A DNA stretch of 64,000 nucleotides, taken from Oscillospiraceae bacterium (GTDB lineage: Bacteria; Bacillota; Clostridia; Oscillospirales; Acutalibacteraceae). The notes beneath the pieces were generated by a model. The model was not told the DNA's origin, did no database searches, and was given only the letters and a program-made list of their open reading frames with translations. Below, piece by piece: positions 1-8,328 of this stretch (position 1 is the stretch's first letter; each line of letters starts with the position of its first letter). Both the position numbers and the translations under genes were made by a program. The stretch covers positions 248,001 to 312,000 of the forward strand of contig CAJTCS010000002.1 in assembly GCA_910574995.1 (NCBI GenBank). Reading direction: 5' to 3'.

Positions 1-1011
1 CTGTATCTCCCGTATGGCTTGGTCTAATTCTTGTGTCGCTTCTGCCGCCTCTGGGCTCTCTCGTGGAGGCTCTTCTTTAGGGGCAGGCACTGTAGTTGCC
101 TCCTCTATGCCAAATACAGCCTCCAGCTTGTCCAGTTTCTCGTTACGCTGGGGCGCCTTCTTTTTTGGTTTTGTTTTGGGGAACAAGGCCGTTATGTCCC
201 CAGATGTCTCTCTGAGGGACATAGAAACAGGCTCTAAAGGTACGTCGATATAAGGGCGGTCCTGTTCAAGGACCAGGCGCTCCTCTTCCCTGCGCTGCCG
301 GGCATTCTGCAGCCCCTCGGACATTACATCTACCGGCTTTTTAATGGTACGGAACAGCCCGATGAGGGTGGTGCCTGTAAGAATCATTAAAGCCACAAAA
401 AGAAGCAGCAAGACAATGATTTTAGCGCCTATCTCCCCTGCAGCCTGCAAGAGCAGCTGTCCCAGGATACCGCCTATCACACCGCCGCCCACCCCTGCAT
501 TCAGCGTATATAGGGATGTTATGTACTCTCCAAACCGCAACCCGTCGTGGGGTTTGGCTCCACCAAAGATAAAGCCTGTCATACAAAACAGGATAATAAT
601 CAGCACGGTCATCCAGATCTTTCCCCCGATCGAGCCGCGGGGCTTTTCCAAGGTAATGACCACCGCTACATAAATCACGAGGACAGGCCAAAGCAGCGCC
701 CAGCTGCCAAAAATGCCAAGTATCGCTGTATGGGCCCATTTCCAAAGGTTATCCCCAGGGATCAACACCAAACAGGCCAAAAAAATAGCGCAAGCAAAAA
801 GGACTACTGCCCGCATCTGGTTGCGTTGGCGGATGGCTTCCGCATTCATACGCGCTGGGGCCGGGCGATTCCCCTTGCCGGCCGGCTGTTTCTTTCTTGT
901 AGCGGATGCCCCGGCCGGCCTTTTGGCCGGGGGCCTTTTCTGCCCAGAAGCAGCTTCTTTTTTCTCTGCCAAAAAGTCCCTCTCCCTTTCCTTGTACTTT
1001 ATATCTTCCAT
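1..1011 (-). CDS. ftsK: DNA translocase FtsK/SpoIIIE, N-terminal part (3' end outside window)
   Basis: Reading from the ATG at 1011, the frame stays open to the window edge and gives 337 residues. After a basic, Ala/Pro/Lys-rich start come four to five hydrophobic spans (about residues 67-84, 95-118, 132-150 and 172-220), then a charged linker. This is the layout of the membrane anchor and linker of FtsK/SpoIIIE; the motor and gamma domains would lie beyond position 1. The family pumps DNA through the division or sporulation septum. The gene follows uppP by 21 bases and has no clear Shine-Dalgarno, so coupling to uppP is likely. A tepA-like gene near spoIIIE is also known in Bacillus, which supports the call. 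FtsK versus SpoIIIE cannot be decided from the N-terminus. Confidence 0.8.
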   Translation of the reverse strand, partial: MEDIKYKERERDFLAEKKEAASGQKRPPAKRPAGASATRKKQPAGKGNRPAPARMNAEAIRQRNQMRAVVLFACAIFLACLVLIPGDNLWKWAHTAILGIFGSWALLWPVLVIYVAVVITLEKPRGSIGGKIWMTVLIIILFCMTGFIFGGAKPHDGLRFGEYITSLYTLNAGVGGGVIGGILGQLLLQAAGEIGAKIIVLLLLFVALMILTGTTLIGLFRTIKKPVDVMSEGLQNARQRREEERLVLEQDRPYIDVPLEPVSMSLRETSGDITALFPKTKPKKKAPQRNEKLDKLEAVFGIEEATTVPAPKEEPPRESPEAAEATQELDQAIREIQ

Positions 1012-1032
1012 TTTTAAGAATAAAGGCGTACC

Positions 1033-1974
1033 CTACAGGGGGGTACCCGTAAATATGTTTTTCCCTACAAGATGCTCGACTGCACCCAATATGGTGACAA
1101 TGCCTCCGGCAATCAGGGTATAATAGGCAAATATCTGCATTTTATTGGTAGTTACAATCCACCGCAGCAGCTTGATGGCTAAAAACCCCACTATTGCCGA
1201 GGTTATGACGCCTACGACAAGCGGCCCTACGCCTATACCCTCTCCTGTGGAACCAATATCTTTCAAAGATACCAGGGCTGCAGCCGCAATGGAAGGGATC
1301 CCCAATACAAAGGAGTAGTCCAAGGCTGTCTGTTGGTTGACGCCCCGCAACAGGCCCACCGACAAGGTGGAACCAGACCGGGAAAGCCCTGGGAACACGG
1401 CCGCCGCGCATTGGGTAAGCCCGATAGCAATAGCGTCCATGGTATGAAGCTTCCGCCTTCCCTTGGAGGGCACCAACCGGCCATGCCGGTCTTTTACCTT
1501 TTTCGCCAGGTTCTGCCGGTTGGCGTGGATGCCCAAAAACAGCAGGGCGCTAGTCAGCAGCAAGGAAAGGCCTTCTATCAGGATAGAGCTGTCAGAAGCC
1601 AGCAGTTCGGAAAAATCCTTGACCTTCATGCCAGTACCCGGTATAGGCAAAAACAGCAGGAACAAAGGCACCAAGCCGATGATAAGCATCAGTAGAAGCC
1701 GTCTTTCCCGGCTCATCCCACTCCACTTGAATTCCCGGTGCACCAGGTCTACACATAAGGAGAAAAACTCCTGTATAAGCTGCCATACTAACTGGCGGTA
1801 CACAAAAATGACCGCTATCAGCGTGCCCAGGTGCAGCATGATGTCAAACAGGATACCTGGCAGTTCGATACCGAAGATATGCTGGGATATGGACAGATGC
1901 CCGCTGCTGGACACTGGCAGGAATTCAGTGGCCCCCTGGATGATACCCTGTAGGACAGCGTCAAAAATGGTCAT
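1033..1974 (-). CDS. uppP: Undecaprenyl-diphosphatase UppP (BacA family)
   Basis: The 313-residue polytopic membrane protein begins with the family signature QGATEFLPVSSSGHL near residue 14, which carries the catalytic Glu and Ser region, and has the second signature PGLSRSGST in its middle. UppP dephosphorylates undecaprenyl diphosphate so that the carrier lipid can be reused for peptidoglycan and teichoic acid synthesis, and it contributes to bacitracin tolerance. The length is slightly above the usual 270-290 because of a loop around the central basic stretch. An AGGAGG-type ribosome site lies just before the ATG. It sits between the tepA-like gene and ftsK on the same strand (gaps of 46 and 21 bases), which suggests one transcript. 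Confidence 0.93.
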   Translation of the reverse strand: MTIFDAVLQGIIQGATEFLPVSSSGHLSISQHIFGIELPGILFDIMLHLGTLIAVIFVYRQLVWQLIQEFFSLCVDLVHREFKWSGMSRERRLLLMLIIGLVPLFLLFLPIPGTGMKVKDFSELLASDSSILIEGLSLLLTSALLFLGIHANRQNLAKKVKDRHGRLVPSKGRRKLHTMDAIAIGLTQCAAAVFPGLSRSGSTLSVGLLRGVNQQTALDYSFVLGIPSIAAAALVSLKDIGSTGEGIGVGPLVVGVITSAIVGFLAIKLLRWIVTTNKMQIFAYYTLIAGGIVTILGAVEHLVGKNIFTGTPL

Positions 1975-2020
1975 GGCTTCCTCCTTTTATGTAACGGCGA
2001 AAGCGCCGGAAAAGAGCCCT

Positions 2021-2797
2021 TCAGCTCCCTTTCTTCCGTGCCTGCGCCGCTCTGGGTTTTCTCTTTTTCTCCCGGTCTATCATGTGCACCAGGCAGTCCA
2101 TGGCGTCTGAAAGGGAACCTAGCGAGTCGATAAGCCCTTCTTCTACCGCGTCCGGCCCGTCCAGCACTGTCCCCACGTCCATTACCAGTTCCTGGGTGTT
2201 CATGGAAAGGGTAAGGAATCGCTCTTTACTGATGCTGGAATTCTGGGTGACAAAGTTTGTGATGCGGTCCTGCATCCGCTGGAAATACTCCAACGTCTGG
2301 GGGATCCCCAATACCAGGCCGTTCATACGCACAGGATGGATGGTCATAGAAGCAGATTCCGCAATGAAAGACTGTTTTGCCGCCACGGCCAGGGGCACGC
2401 CGATGGAATGGCCGCCCCCCAGCACCAGGGAAACGGTAGGCTTCTTCATGCCCGCCACCAGCTCTGCCAGGGCAAGGCCTGCTTCCACATCCCCGCCCAC
2501 CGTATTCAACAGCATCAACAGCCCATCTATCTCCGGGTCCTCCTCCACCGCTACGATCTGGGGGATCACATGTTCGTACTTGGTAGTCTTGTTCTGGGAC
2601 GGCAAAATATAGTGGCCTTCTATCTGCCCGATGACCGTCAGGCAGTGGATGGTATGGCCATGGGAATGCGTTGTGACAGAACCGCTCTCGTTGATCTGCT
2701 TCTGTTGGGCAGAGGCAGCCTCCGCTTCCTGTTCCTGCTCCTCCTCTACATTTTTCATGGCTTTTGTGTGGCTTTTCTTGTGGGATTCCTTTTTCAT
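2021..2797 (-). CDS. tepA: ClpP-class serine protease, TepA (translocation-enhancing) type
   Basis: This is a 258-residue protein of the ClpP/crotonase fold. A charged, Glu/Gln-rich N-terminal extension (about residues 1-45) is followed by the protease core. The nucleophile is probably Ser131 in [10 protein letters not shown] and the base His154 in MTIHPVRM, matching the Ser-His spacing of ClpP-like enzymes. TepA proteins are cytosolic ClpP relatives that lack an ATPase partner; in Bacillus tepA is linked to secretion and lies near spoIIIE, as here near ftsK. A strong AAAGGAGGT site lies 11 bases before the ATG. A promoter at 2947-2975 would give a leader of about 140 bases. The in vivo substrate is unknown. 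Confidence 0.82.
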   Translation of the reverse strand: MKKESHKKSHTKAMKNVEEEQEQEAEAASAQQKQINESGSVTTHSHGHTIHCLTVIGQIEGHYILPSQNKTTKYEHVIPQIVAVEEDPEIDGLLMLLNTVGGDVEAGLALAELVAGMKKPTVSLVLGGGHSIGVPLAVAAKQSFIAESASMTIHPVRMNGLVLGIPQTLEYFQRMQDRITNFVTQNSSISKERFLTLSMNTQELVMDVGTVLDGPDAVEEGLIDSLGSLSDAMDCLVHMIDREKKRKPRAAQARKKGS

Positions 2798-2946
2798 AGT
2801 GGCAGCGCACCTCCTTTATACAGGATAGTCTACCGAAAAAAGGACAAATCATACCACAGCCGGTAAAAAACACAAGGGTAGCTTATAGATGCCAGAAAGC
2901 GTATCGGAAAGCCTTGTTCTCATCCTTCAAACGCTTTTGACATCTT

Positions 2947-2975
2947 AGTATACCATATGCCAACGGATTCAGCAA
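2947..2975 (-). promoter_or_regulatory. Sigma-A type promoter for tepA-uppP-ftsK
   Basis: On the minus strand a TTGCTG box (2975-2970) and a TATACT box (2952-2947) are 17 bases apart. It points away from the promoter at 3013-3041, so the 306-base gap between tepA and the AEC gene is a divergent promoter region. I see no reading frame of substance in that gap; about 140 bases of tepA leader fill the rest. Confidence 0.5.
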
Positions 2976-3012
2976 GAAAAAAATGGATGGAAGGACGGAA
3001 CAAAAGAAATAT

Positions 3013-3041
3013 TTGCTTAAACAGGGAATCCATGTTATACT
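3013..3041 (+). promoter_or_regulatory. Sigma-A type promoter for the AEC transporter gene
   Basis: TTGCTT (3013-3018) and TATACT (3036-3041) are separated by 17 bases. Transcription would start near 3048, giving a leader of about 55 bases before the ATG at 3104. Confidence 0.55.
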
Positions 3042-3103
3042 CTTGAAAGACATCGTTTCAATCTGAAACCGGTTCCCCATTTGGGAAAGGAGATGTGCCT
3101 TTT

Positions 3104-4042
3104 ATGGAAAGCCTGCGCATTGCGCTAGAAATCGTATTGCCTTTGTTTTTGCTGCTGGCAGTAGGATATGTGATCAAACTGACCGGCATGATGAACGAGA
3201 CCTCTGTCCGTCAGGTCAATTCTGTCATTTTCAAGGTATTCTTGCCCTTGTTGGTGTTTTTGAACATCTATAACACCGACCTGGTGGCAAGCTTTGACTC
3301 TTCCTTGCTGGTCTTCACTGCAGCCGGGGTGTTGGTGCAATTTATTATCTCCCTTTGCCTAGTTATTCTGGTAGAGCACGACAATGCCCGCCGCGGCGTA
3401 ATGCTGCAGGGCATGTTCCGCAGCAACTTTGTGCTTTTCGGCATCCCCATCAGCACTTCCCTTTTTGGGGATTCCGCCGCCGGGCTGGCAGCCATCCTGA
3501 TAGCGGTGATCATCCCCCTGTACAATATGCTGGCTGTTATCTCCTTAGAGTCTTTCAATGGGCATAGGCCCAGCATCTTGAAAATATTGATAGGGATCGT
3601 GACCAACCCGCTGATCCTTGCGTCAGCGGCGGGCATCTTCTTCGTGGTGTTCCAAATCCCGCTGCCCCATATCTTCTATAAAACCGTCTCGGATCTGTCT
3701 TCCATCGCCACCCCCCTGGCATTTGTAATCCTAGGCGCCTCCTTCAGCTTCGGCGAGACTGGGCGCTGTGCCAGGTCCTTGAGTATAACCTTGGGCATGA
3801 AACTGCTAGCCTATCCCCTGCTGTTCCTGGCGCTGGCAATACTTCTGGGATTCCGGGGAGCGCCTTTAGCTGTGCTGTTGACCGTGTTCGGCTCACCCAT
3901 CGCCGTGTCCTCCTTCACCATGGCTCAGCAGATGGGCGGGGACGACAAATTGGCGGGCCAGCTTGTCGTGTTCAGTTCCCTGTTCTCCATTTTAACGATG
4001 TTCCTGTTCATTTTTGGGCTGAAAGAGCTGGCTTTTTTCTAA
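3104..4042 (+). CDS. AEC (auxin efflux carrier) family transporter
   Basis: The 312-residue protein is almost entirely hydrophobic, with about ten predicted transmembrane spans and an internal repeat of two five-helix halves, as in the AEC/BASS fold. The N-terminal half has the family-like run PLFLLLAVGYVIK near residue 15. AEC members in bacteria export or import organic acids such as malate; the substrate here cannot be read from sequence. I use ATG 3104 rather than the in-frame GTG at 3095 because AAAGGAG ends 11 bases before the ATG but only 2 before the GTG. It is followed by isocitrate dehydrogenase, so a role in moving a TCA-type carboxylate is possible but inferred. Confidence 0.8.
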   Translation: MESLRIALEIVLPLFLLLAVGYVIKLTGMMNETSVRQVNSVIFKVFLPLLVFLNIYNTDLVASFDSSLLVFTAAGVLVQFIISLCLVILVEHDNARRGVMLQGMFRSNFVLFGIPISTSLFGDSAAGLAAILIAVIIPLYNMLAVISLESFNGHRPSILKILIGIVTNPLILASAAGIFFVVFQIPLPHIFYKTVSDLSSIATPLAFVILGASFSFGETGRCARSLSITLGMKLLAYPLLFLALAILLGFRGAPLAVLLTVFGSPIAVSSFTMAQQMGGDDKLAGQLVVFSSLFSILTMFLFIFGLKELAFF

Positions 4043-4073
4043 ACCATCCGCACGTATCTTTTTTCCATGCATC

Positions 4074-4101
4074 TTGCAGGATTTCACCACTTATCCTGCA
4101 A
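4074..4101 (+). terminator. Perfect 9-bp inverted repeat after the AEC gene
   Basis: TTGCAGGAT (4074-4082) and ATCCTGCAA (4093-4101) are perfect complements around a 10-base loop. There is no clean T-run after it, only mixed pyrimidines, so it may be a weak terminator or a protein-binding palindrome 18 bases before the icd -35 box. Confidence 0.35.
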
Positions 4102-4118
4102 AACCATCTCTTTAGCCA

Positions 4119-4147
4119 TTGACAGGAAAAGCTTTTTGGAAGATAAT
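4119..4147 (+). promoter_or_regulatory. Sigma-A type promoter for icd-rex
   Basis: A perfect TTGACA (4119-4124) and GATAAT (4142-4147) are spaced by 17 bases, giving a leader of about 60 bases before icd. No Rex-type palindrome (TTGTGA...TCACAA) was found here. Confidence 0.65.
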
Positions 4148-4216
4148 ATGGACTTAGAAAAGGCAATATGTAGCAGCCTGTTTACTTACATAATCTATGA
4201 CAAGGAGTGATTTAAA

Positions 4217-5437
4217 ATGGCCGTATTGGAAAAAATCCAAATGAAAACACCTTTGGTGGAAATGGATGGAGATGAAATGACCCGCATCATCTGGCAGATG
4301 ATCAAGGACATCCTGCTTACCCCCTATATTGACTTAAATGTGGAATATTACGATTTGGGCCTGGAAAACCGGGACAAGACCGGCGACCAAGTAACCGTAG
4401 ATTCCGCCCTGGCCACCAAAAAGTATGGCGTAGCTGTAAAGTGCGCTACCATTACCCCTAACGCCGCCCGTATGACGGAATATAACCTGCATGAAATGTG
4501 GAAATCCCCCAACGGCACCATCCGCGCCATCTTGGACGGCACGGTCTTCCGAGCCCCCATTATGGTAAAGGGCATCAGCCCCTATATCCCCACCTGGAAG
4601 AAGCCTATCACTATCGCCCGGCACGCCTATGGGGACGTATACCGCAACACGGAGGCCCTGGTGGAAAAAGGGAGCAAGGCCGAGGTCGTCATCACCAGGC
4701 CGGACGGCACCCAGGAAAAATATCAGATCCACGACTATCAAGAGAGCACGGGCGTAGTACAAGGTATGCACAACCTGGACAGCAGTATCGAAAGCTTTGC
4801 CCGGGCCTGTTTTAATTATGCCTTGGATACCAAGCAGGATCTTTGGTTCGCCACAAAGGATACTATTTCAAAAAAATACGACCACCGCTTCAAGGATATC
4901 TTCCAGGAAATCTACGACCAGGAATACGCCCGGCGGTTTGCCGAGGCAGGCATCGAGTATTTCTATACCCTTATCGACGATGCGGTGGCCCGGGTGGTAC
5001 GCAGTGAAGGCGGTTATATCTGGGCCTGCAAAAACTATGACGGCGATGTGATGAGCGATATGGTAGCCACAGCTTTCGGAAGCCTGGCAATGATGACCTC
5101 TGTACTGGTGGCCCCAGACGGCACATGTGAATATGAGGCTGCCCATGGCACGGTACAGCGCCATTACTATAAACATCTGAAGGGGGAACCTACCTCTACC
5201 AACTCGGTTGCCACCCTGTTCGCCTGGACGGGGGCGCTGCGCAAGCGCGGTGAACTGGACGGGAACAGCCGCCTGACAGACTTTGCCTGCAAACTGGAAA
5301 AGGCCACGATCGACACCATTGAGGCGGGCGTGATGACCGGCGACCTGGCTGCTATGTCCACCTTGCCCAACATCCAGAAGGTGGGCACAGAAGAATTCCT
5401 GCTGGCCATCCGGGAGAGGCTGGCACAGTCTCTATAA
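4217..5437 (+). CDS. icd: NADP-dependent isocitrate dehydrogenase
   Basis: This is a 406-residue enzyme of the homodimeric NADP-IDH type (the class shared with eukaryotes). It opens with [20 protein letters not shown] and contains the substrate motif [16 protein letters not shown] and the metal-binding [10 protein letters not shown] region; near the C-terminus [11 protein letters not shown] belongs to the NADP site. It oxidises isocitrate to 2-oxoglutarate and CO2 and supplies NADPH and the carbon skeleton for glutamate and hence arginine. An AAGGAG site lies 9 bases upstream. The stop is 10 bases before rex, so the two are co-transcribed. Confidence 0.95.
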   Translation: MAVLEKIQMKTPLVEMDGDEMTRIIWQMIKDILLTPYIDLNVEYYDLGLENRDKTGDQVTVDSALATKKYGVAVKCATITPNAARMTEYNLHEMWKSPNGTIRAILDGTVFRAPIMVKGISPYIPTWKKPITIARHAYGDVYRNTEALVEKGSKAEVVITRPDGTQEKYQIHDYQESTGVVQGMHNLDSSIESFARACFNYALDTKQDLWFATKDTISKKYDHRFKDIFQEIYDQEYARRFAEAGIEYFYTLIDDAVARVVRSEGGYIWACKNYDGDVMSDMVATAFGSLAMMTSVLVAPDGTCEYEAAHGTVQRHYYKHLKGEPTSTNSVATLFAWTGALRKRGELDGNSRLTDFACKLEKATIDTIEAGVMTGDLAAMSTLPNIQKVGTEEFLLAIRERLAQSL

Positions 5438-5447
5438 AAGCGCGTCT

Positions 5448-6095
5448 ATGCAGAAGAAAAACCTGGTCTCTATGTCTGTAGTACGGCGCTTACCCCGTTA
5501 TTACCGCTTCTTATCCGAACTTGGGAAAGGGGGTGTTGCCCGCATCTCCTCTCAAGAGCTTTCAAAGAAGATGGGCTTTTCCGCTTCACAGATACGGCAG
5601 GATTTTAACTGCTTTGGTGGCTTTGGGCAGCAAGGCTATGGATATAACGTCCCACAGTTATGCGAGGCCATTGAGGAAATCCTGGGGCTAAAGCAACAAC
5701 ACCGGTGCATCCTCATTGGCGCAGGCAACTTGGGCAAGGCCATCGCTGGGCATATGCCATTTAACCAGCTGGGGTTTCAGCTAATAGGCGTATTCGATAA
5801 CTCCCCCCAGGTGATTGGCCAAAAAGTTGGCGGGCAGACGATACTTCCCTATGGCAGTATCGGGGCCTTTTATCAGGAAAACCATCCGGTTATGGCCATC
5901 CTGTGTATACCGCGGGAGAATGTGGAGGAAATCTCTGACCAGCTATATAGCTTGGGTATCCGGTCTTTTTGGAATTTCGGGCATTATGACATTTCTTTGA
6001 AACATCCAGATACCACCGTTGAGAATGTCCATATGAACGACAGTATGATGACCCTTTGTTATAAACTGGCGGCAAAAAACAAACCCCAGGCTTAA
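5448..6095 (+). CDS. rex: Redox-sensing transcriptional repressor Rex
   Basis: The 215-residue protein has the Rex order: a winged helix (about residues 10-80, with SSQELSKKMGFSASQIRQD as the DNA-recognition part) followed by a Rossmann domain with LIGAGNLGKAIAG that binds NADH/NAD+. Rex represses fermentation and respiration genes when NADH is low relative to NAD+ and lets go when NADH rises. The ATG at 5448 has no good Shine-Dalgarno; coupling to icd, 10 bases upstream, probably drives translation (an in-frame ATG at 5472 is the alternative). Placement after a dehydrogenase fits redox control, but no operator is visible in this unit. Confidence 0.93.
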   Translation: MQKKNLVSMSVVRRLPRYYRFLSELGKGGVARISSQELSKKMGFSASQIRQDFNCFGGFGQQGYGYNVPQLCEAIEEILGLKQQHRCILIGAGNLGKAIAGHMPFNQLGFQLIGVFDNSPQVIGQKVGGQTILPYGSIGAFYQENHPVMAILCIPRENVEEISDQLYSLGIRSFWNFGHYDISLKHPDTTVENVHMNDSMMTLCYKLAAKNKPQA

Positions 6096-6109
6096 ACGGC
6101 ATCAAAAAC

Positions 6110-6145
6110 AAAGAAGAGGCTTGCCAAGCGGCAGGCCTCTTCTTT
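6110..6145. terminator. Bidirectional Rho-independent terminator between rex and the cyclophilin gene
   Basis: AAAGAAGAGGC... (6110-6125) pairs over 16 bases with ...GGCCTCTTCTTT (6130-6145), with one G-T wobble. The A-rich and T-rich ends give a U-tail in both directions. The two flanking genes converge on it. Confidence 0.8.
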
Positions 6146-6156
6146 AATATCGGGCT

Positions 6157-7032
6157 CTATTTTTTGTATTCTACTATTTCAACCTTCTGTATGACCATAT
6201 CCTGTAGGGGCTTGCTGGACTGGGGATCCACCTCGGCCTTGGAAAGGGCCTCTACCTGATCCATTCCTTCGAACACCTGGGCAAACACGGTATGCCCGGT
6301 TTTGTCTGTAGAGTAGTAGCCGTCCAGATGGAGGTTCCCCCCATGCTCTGTGTACAGCGAACGCACCTGGTCGGAAACCAGTTCCATATCCACCCATTTA
6401 CTGCTATAGGTCGAGGTAAACAGGGTGGGGTCCTGCTTGTATATCTCATAGCCCTGCTCATAGCTTGTCCAATCTACAGACGCACCCTGGGTGCAGTTGA
6501 TAAAAAACTGGCTGCCATTGGTGTTGGCACCGCTGTTGGCCATAGAGACGGAACCATCCAGATTCAACAGGTTGGGGCTGAATTCATCTTCAAACGCCTC
6601 CCCCCACACGCTTTCCCCAGCATAGCCGGTGCCGGAAGGGTCGCCACCCTGTATCATGAAATTTTCAATGACGCGGTGGAAAGTCAGACCATCATAATAG
6701 CCTTCCAGGGCATGCTTTTTGAAGTTATAAACAGCTTTAGGGGCTTCACCCGGAAAGAAACGCAATTTAAATACCTCGCCGCTCTCCATGGTGATAACGG
6801 CAATCTCCTCTCCCTCCGCAGGCATTTCCAGCTGGAAACCAGGCTTTTCGGCTGTTTCCACAGGCACCAGGTCTTTCCGCTCTACCAAGGTGTCAGTCGT
6901 GCCAATGACCTTGGCGGCCTTTGAGGCATTTGCCTCCCCCTCTGATGCAGGAACTGGATCCTGGGGGTTACCGCAGGCAGCCAGTAAGAGCGCCAGGGTT
7001 AGGGATAGCAGGCAGCAAAGAGTTTTCCGCAA
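6157..7032 (-). CDS. Secreted peptidyl-prolyl cis-trans isomerase (cyclophilin-type lipoprotein)
   Basis: This 291-residue lipoprotein has an n-region MRKT, a hydrophobic stretch and the lipobox LLAAC with Cys20 as lipid anchor. The cyclophilin domain spans roughly residues 75-290, with [19 protein letters not shown] and the active-site strand [13 protein letters not shown]. It would speed proline isomerisation in proteins folding outside the membrane. Translation starts with TTG at 7032; AAGGAG eight bases upstream makes this start clear. An insert of about 40 residues (around Tyr/Lys/Asp-rich 195-235) lengthens the domain relative to minimal cyclophilins. It is a single-gene unit with its own promoter and terminator. 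Confidence 0.92.
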   Translation of the reverse strand: MRKTLCCLLSLTLALLLAACGNPQDPVPASEGEANASKAAKVIGTTDTLVERKDLVPVETAEKPGFQLEMPAEGEEIAVITMESGEVFKLRFFPGEAPKAVYNFKKHALEGYYDGLTFHRVIENFMIQGGDPSGTGYAGESVWGEAFEDEFSPNLLNLDGSVSMANSGANTNGSQFFINCTQGASVDWTSYEQGYEIYKQDPTLFTSTYSSKWVDMELVSDQVRSLYTEHGGNLHLDGYYSTDKTGHTVFAQVFEGMDQVEALSKAEVDPQSSKPLQDMVIQKVEIVEYKK

Positions 7033-7067
7033 AAAAATTCCTCCTTATTTTGCATAGGTTGCTTTTC

Positions 7068-7096
7068 ATTGTACCGCATTCTGGGAAAATATGCAA
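7068..7096 (-). promoter_or_regulatory. Sigma-A type promoter for the cyclophilin gene
   Basis: On the minus strand, TTGCAT (7096-7091) and TACAAT (7073-7068) are 17 bases apart. The short leader runs to the AAGGAG before the TTG start. Confidence 0.6.
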
Positions 7097-7158
7097 GCAC
7101 TATCTATTCAAAAGTAACCCATCATCCTCCCCCATATCCAAAACGCGCTTAAACCCTG

Positions 7159-7187
7159 TTGACGCACGTACCTGCGGGCTATAGCAT
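7159..7187 (+). promoter_or_regulatory. Possible promoter for the S1-domain gene
   Basis: TTGACG (7159-7164) with TAGCAT (7182-7187) at 17 bases, or TATAGC (7180-7185) at 15 bases. The -35 is good and the -10 weak. Confidence 0.35.
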
Positions 7188-7261
7188 TTTATGGAAGCGA
7201 AGCGCATATAGTTTTCTGTGTGAAACGAGAACTGGCAGAAAAATATGGAGGAAAGGAAACG

Positions 7262-7342
7262 ATGCAGGGGGCTAAGCCCTCCGCATCCTGTGGCTATCGA
7301 AATGAACTTTTACCCGGAAGGCTACTTATTGGATACCTTTGA
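7262..7342 (+). other. 26-codon upstream overlapping open frame with the only strong ribosome site
   Basis: GGAGGAAAGG at 7247-7256 is well placed for the ATG at 7262, but that frame ends after 26 codons at 7340-7342, inside the S1-domain gene (start at 7302). It may be a leader peptide that couples translation, or it may mark a frameshift in this assembly. No known peptide is recognised. Confidence 0.35.
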
Positions 7343-8228
7343 AAATAAAGCCGCCATGCAGACCCCCACCGCCCTCTCTGAAGCCATGCGGGAGGGGCGC
7401 ATTTTAGAAGCCCGTGCCCTTATGTGTGACAGCAACCACGACCTGATCGTAGACCTACCGTTTATGAAAGGCATTATCCCCCGGGAAGAAGGGGCCCTGG
7501 GCATTCGGGAAGGAACCGTGCGGGATATCGCCATCATCTCCCGGGTGAACCGCCCGGTGTGCTTCCAGGTACAGGACTTTATCCGGGATGGCCAGGGACG
7601 CATTACGGCGCTGCTGTCCCGCCGGGCAGCCCAGGAAAAATGCCAGGCTGAGTACATAAGCACCCTGTCATCTGGGGATGTGATCGACGCCAGGGTAACG
7701 CACATTGAGCCATTTGGCGTATTTGCAGACATTGGCTGCGGCATTGTCTCCCTGCTTCCTATCGACTCTATTTCAGTCTCCCGCATCGAGCACCCCAGGG
7801 AACGCTTTTTACCCGGGATGGACATCCGGGCTATAGTAAGATCCATAGAAGGGCAACGGGTCACACTGTCCCACAAAGAGCTTTTAGGAACCTGGGAAGA
7901 AAACGCCGCTGCTTTTCAGGCTGGAGAAACAGTTGGGGGCGTTATCCGCAGCATAGAAAGCTATGGTGTTTTTGTCGAACTTACCCCCAACCTGGCAGGC
8001 TTAGCAGAGGTTAAGGAAAACGTCTTCCCTGGGCAGCAGGCCAGCGTGTTTATCAAAAGCATCCTTCCCGCCCGCATGAAGGTCAAATTGGTTATTATTG
8101 AAACCTTTGAAGGAGGCCAGGCCAAACCTACCCCGCCCCGCTACTTTTTCCAAGGGGACCATATGGAACATTTTTCCTATTCCCCACCTCATAGCGAGAA
8201 AAAAATATCCACACGGTTTTCCAACTGA
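7302..8228 (+). CDS. S1 RNA-binding domain protein (ribosomal protein S1-like)
   Basis: From ATG 7302 the protein has 308 residues and starts MNFYPEGYLLDT, a beginning shared by short S1-like proteins of Clostridia. It contains an N-terminal S1-like segment and two clearer S1 domains, around GDVIDARVTHIEPFGVFADI and GVIRSIESYGVFVELTPN. Such short S1 proteins bind single-stranded mRNA and probably help initiation or RNA stability; they lack the six-domain length of Proteobacterial S1. The frame is open back to an ATG at 7245 (327 residues), but that ATG has no ribosome site, and the good site in the region serves a different frame (7262-7342). The exact start is therefore uncertain. A strong terminator follows. 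Confidence 0.75.
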   Translation: MNFYPEGYLLDTFENKAAMQTPTALSEAMREGRILEARALMCDSNHDLIVDLPFMKGIIPREEGALGIREGTVRDIAIISRVNRPVCFQVQDFIRDGQGRITALLSRRAAQEKCQAEYISTLSSGDVIDARVTHIEPFGVFADIGCGIVSLLPIDSISVSRIEHPRERFLPGMDIRAIVRSIEGQRVTLSHKELLGTWEENAAAFQAGETVGGVIRSIESYGVFVELTPNLAGLAEVKENVFPGQQASVFIKSILPARMKVKLVIIETFEGGQAKPTPPRYFFQGDHMEHFSYSPPHSEKKISTRFSN

Positions 8229-8294
8229 TCGGGAGCAAAAACCGGGGTCGGGCTATTCCTCTCATCAAACCAGTCCAGCCCCTAAAAACAGAAA

Positions 8295-8323
8295 AGCCCC
8301 GCAAGGCGCGGGGCTGATTTTTT
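8295..8323. terminator. Bidirectional terminator between the S1-domain gene and argF
   Basis: AGCCCCGC (8295-8302) pairs with GCGGGGCT (8308-8315) across a 5-base loop, followed by GATTTTTT on the plus strand; on the minus strand TTTCTGTTTTT follows. It ends both the S1 gene and the long arginine unit. Confidence 0.8.
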
Positions 8324-8328
8324 ACTGT

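Noticed and set aside
4102-4216. Rex operator before icd-rex
   Set aside because: No TTGTGA-N8-TCACAA-like palindrome was found.
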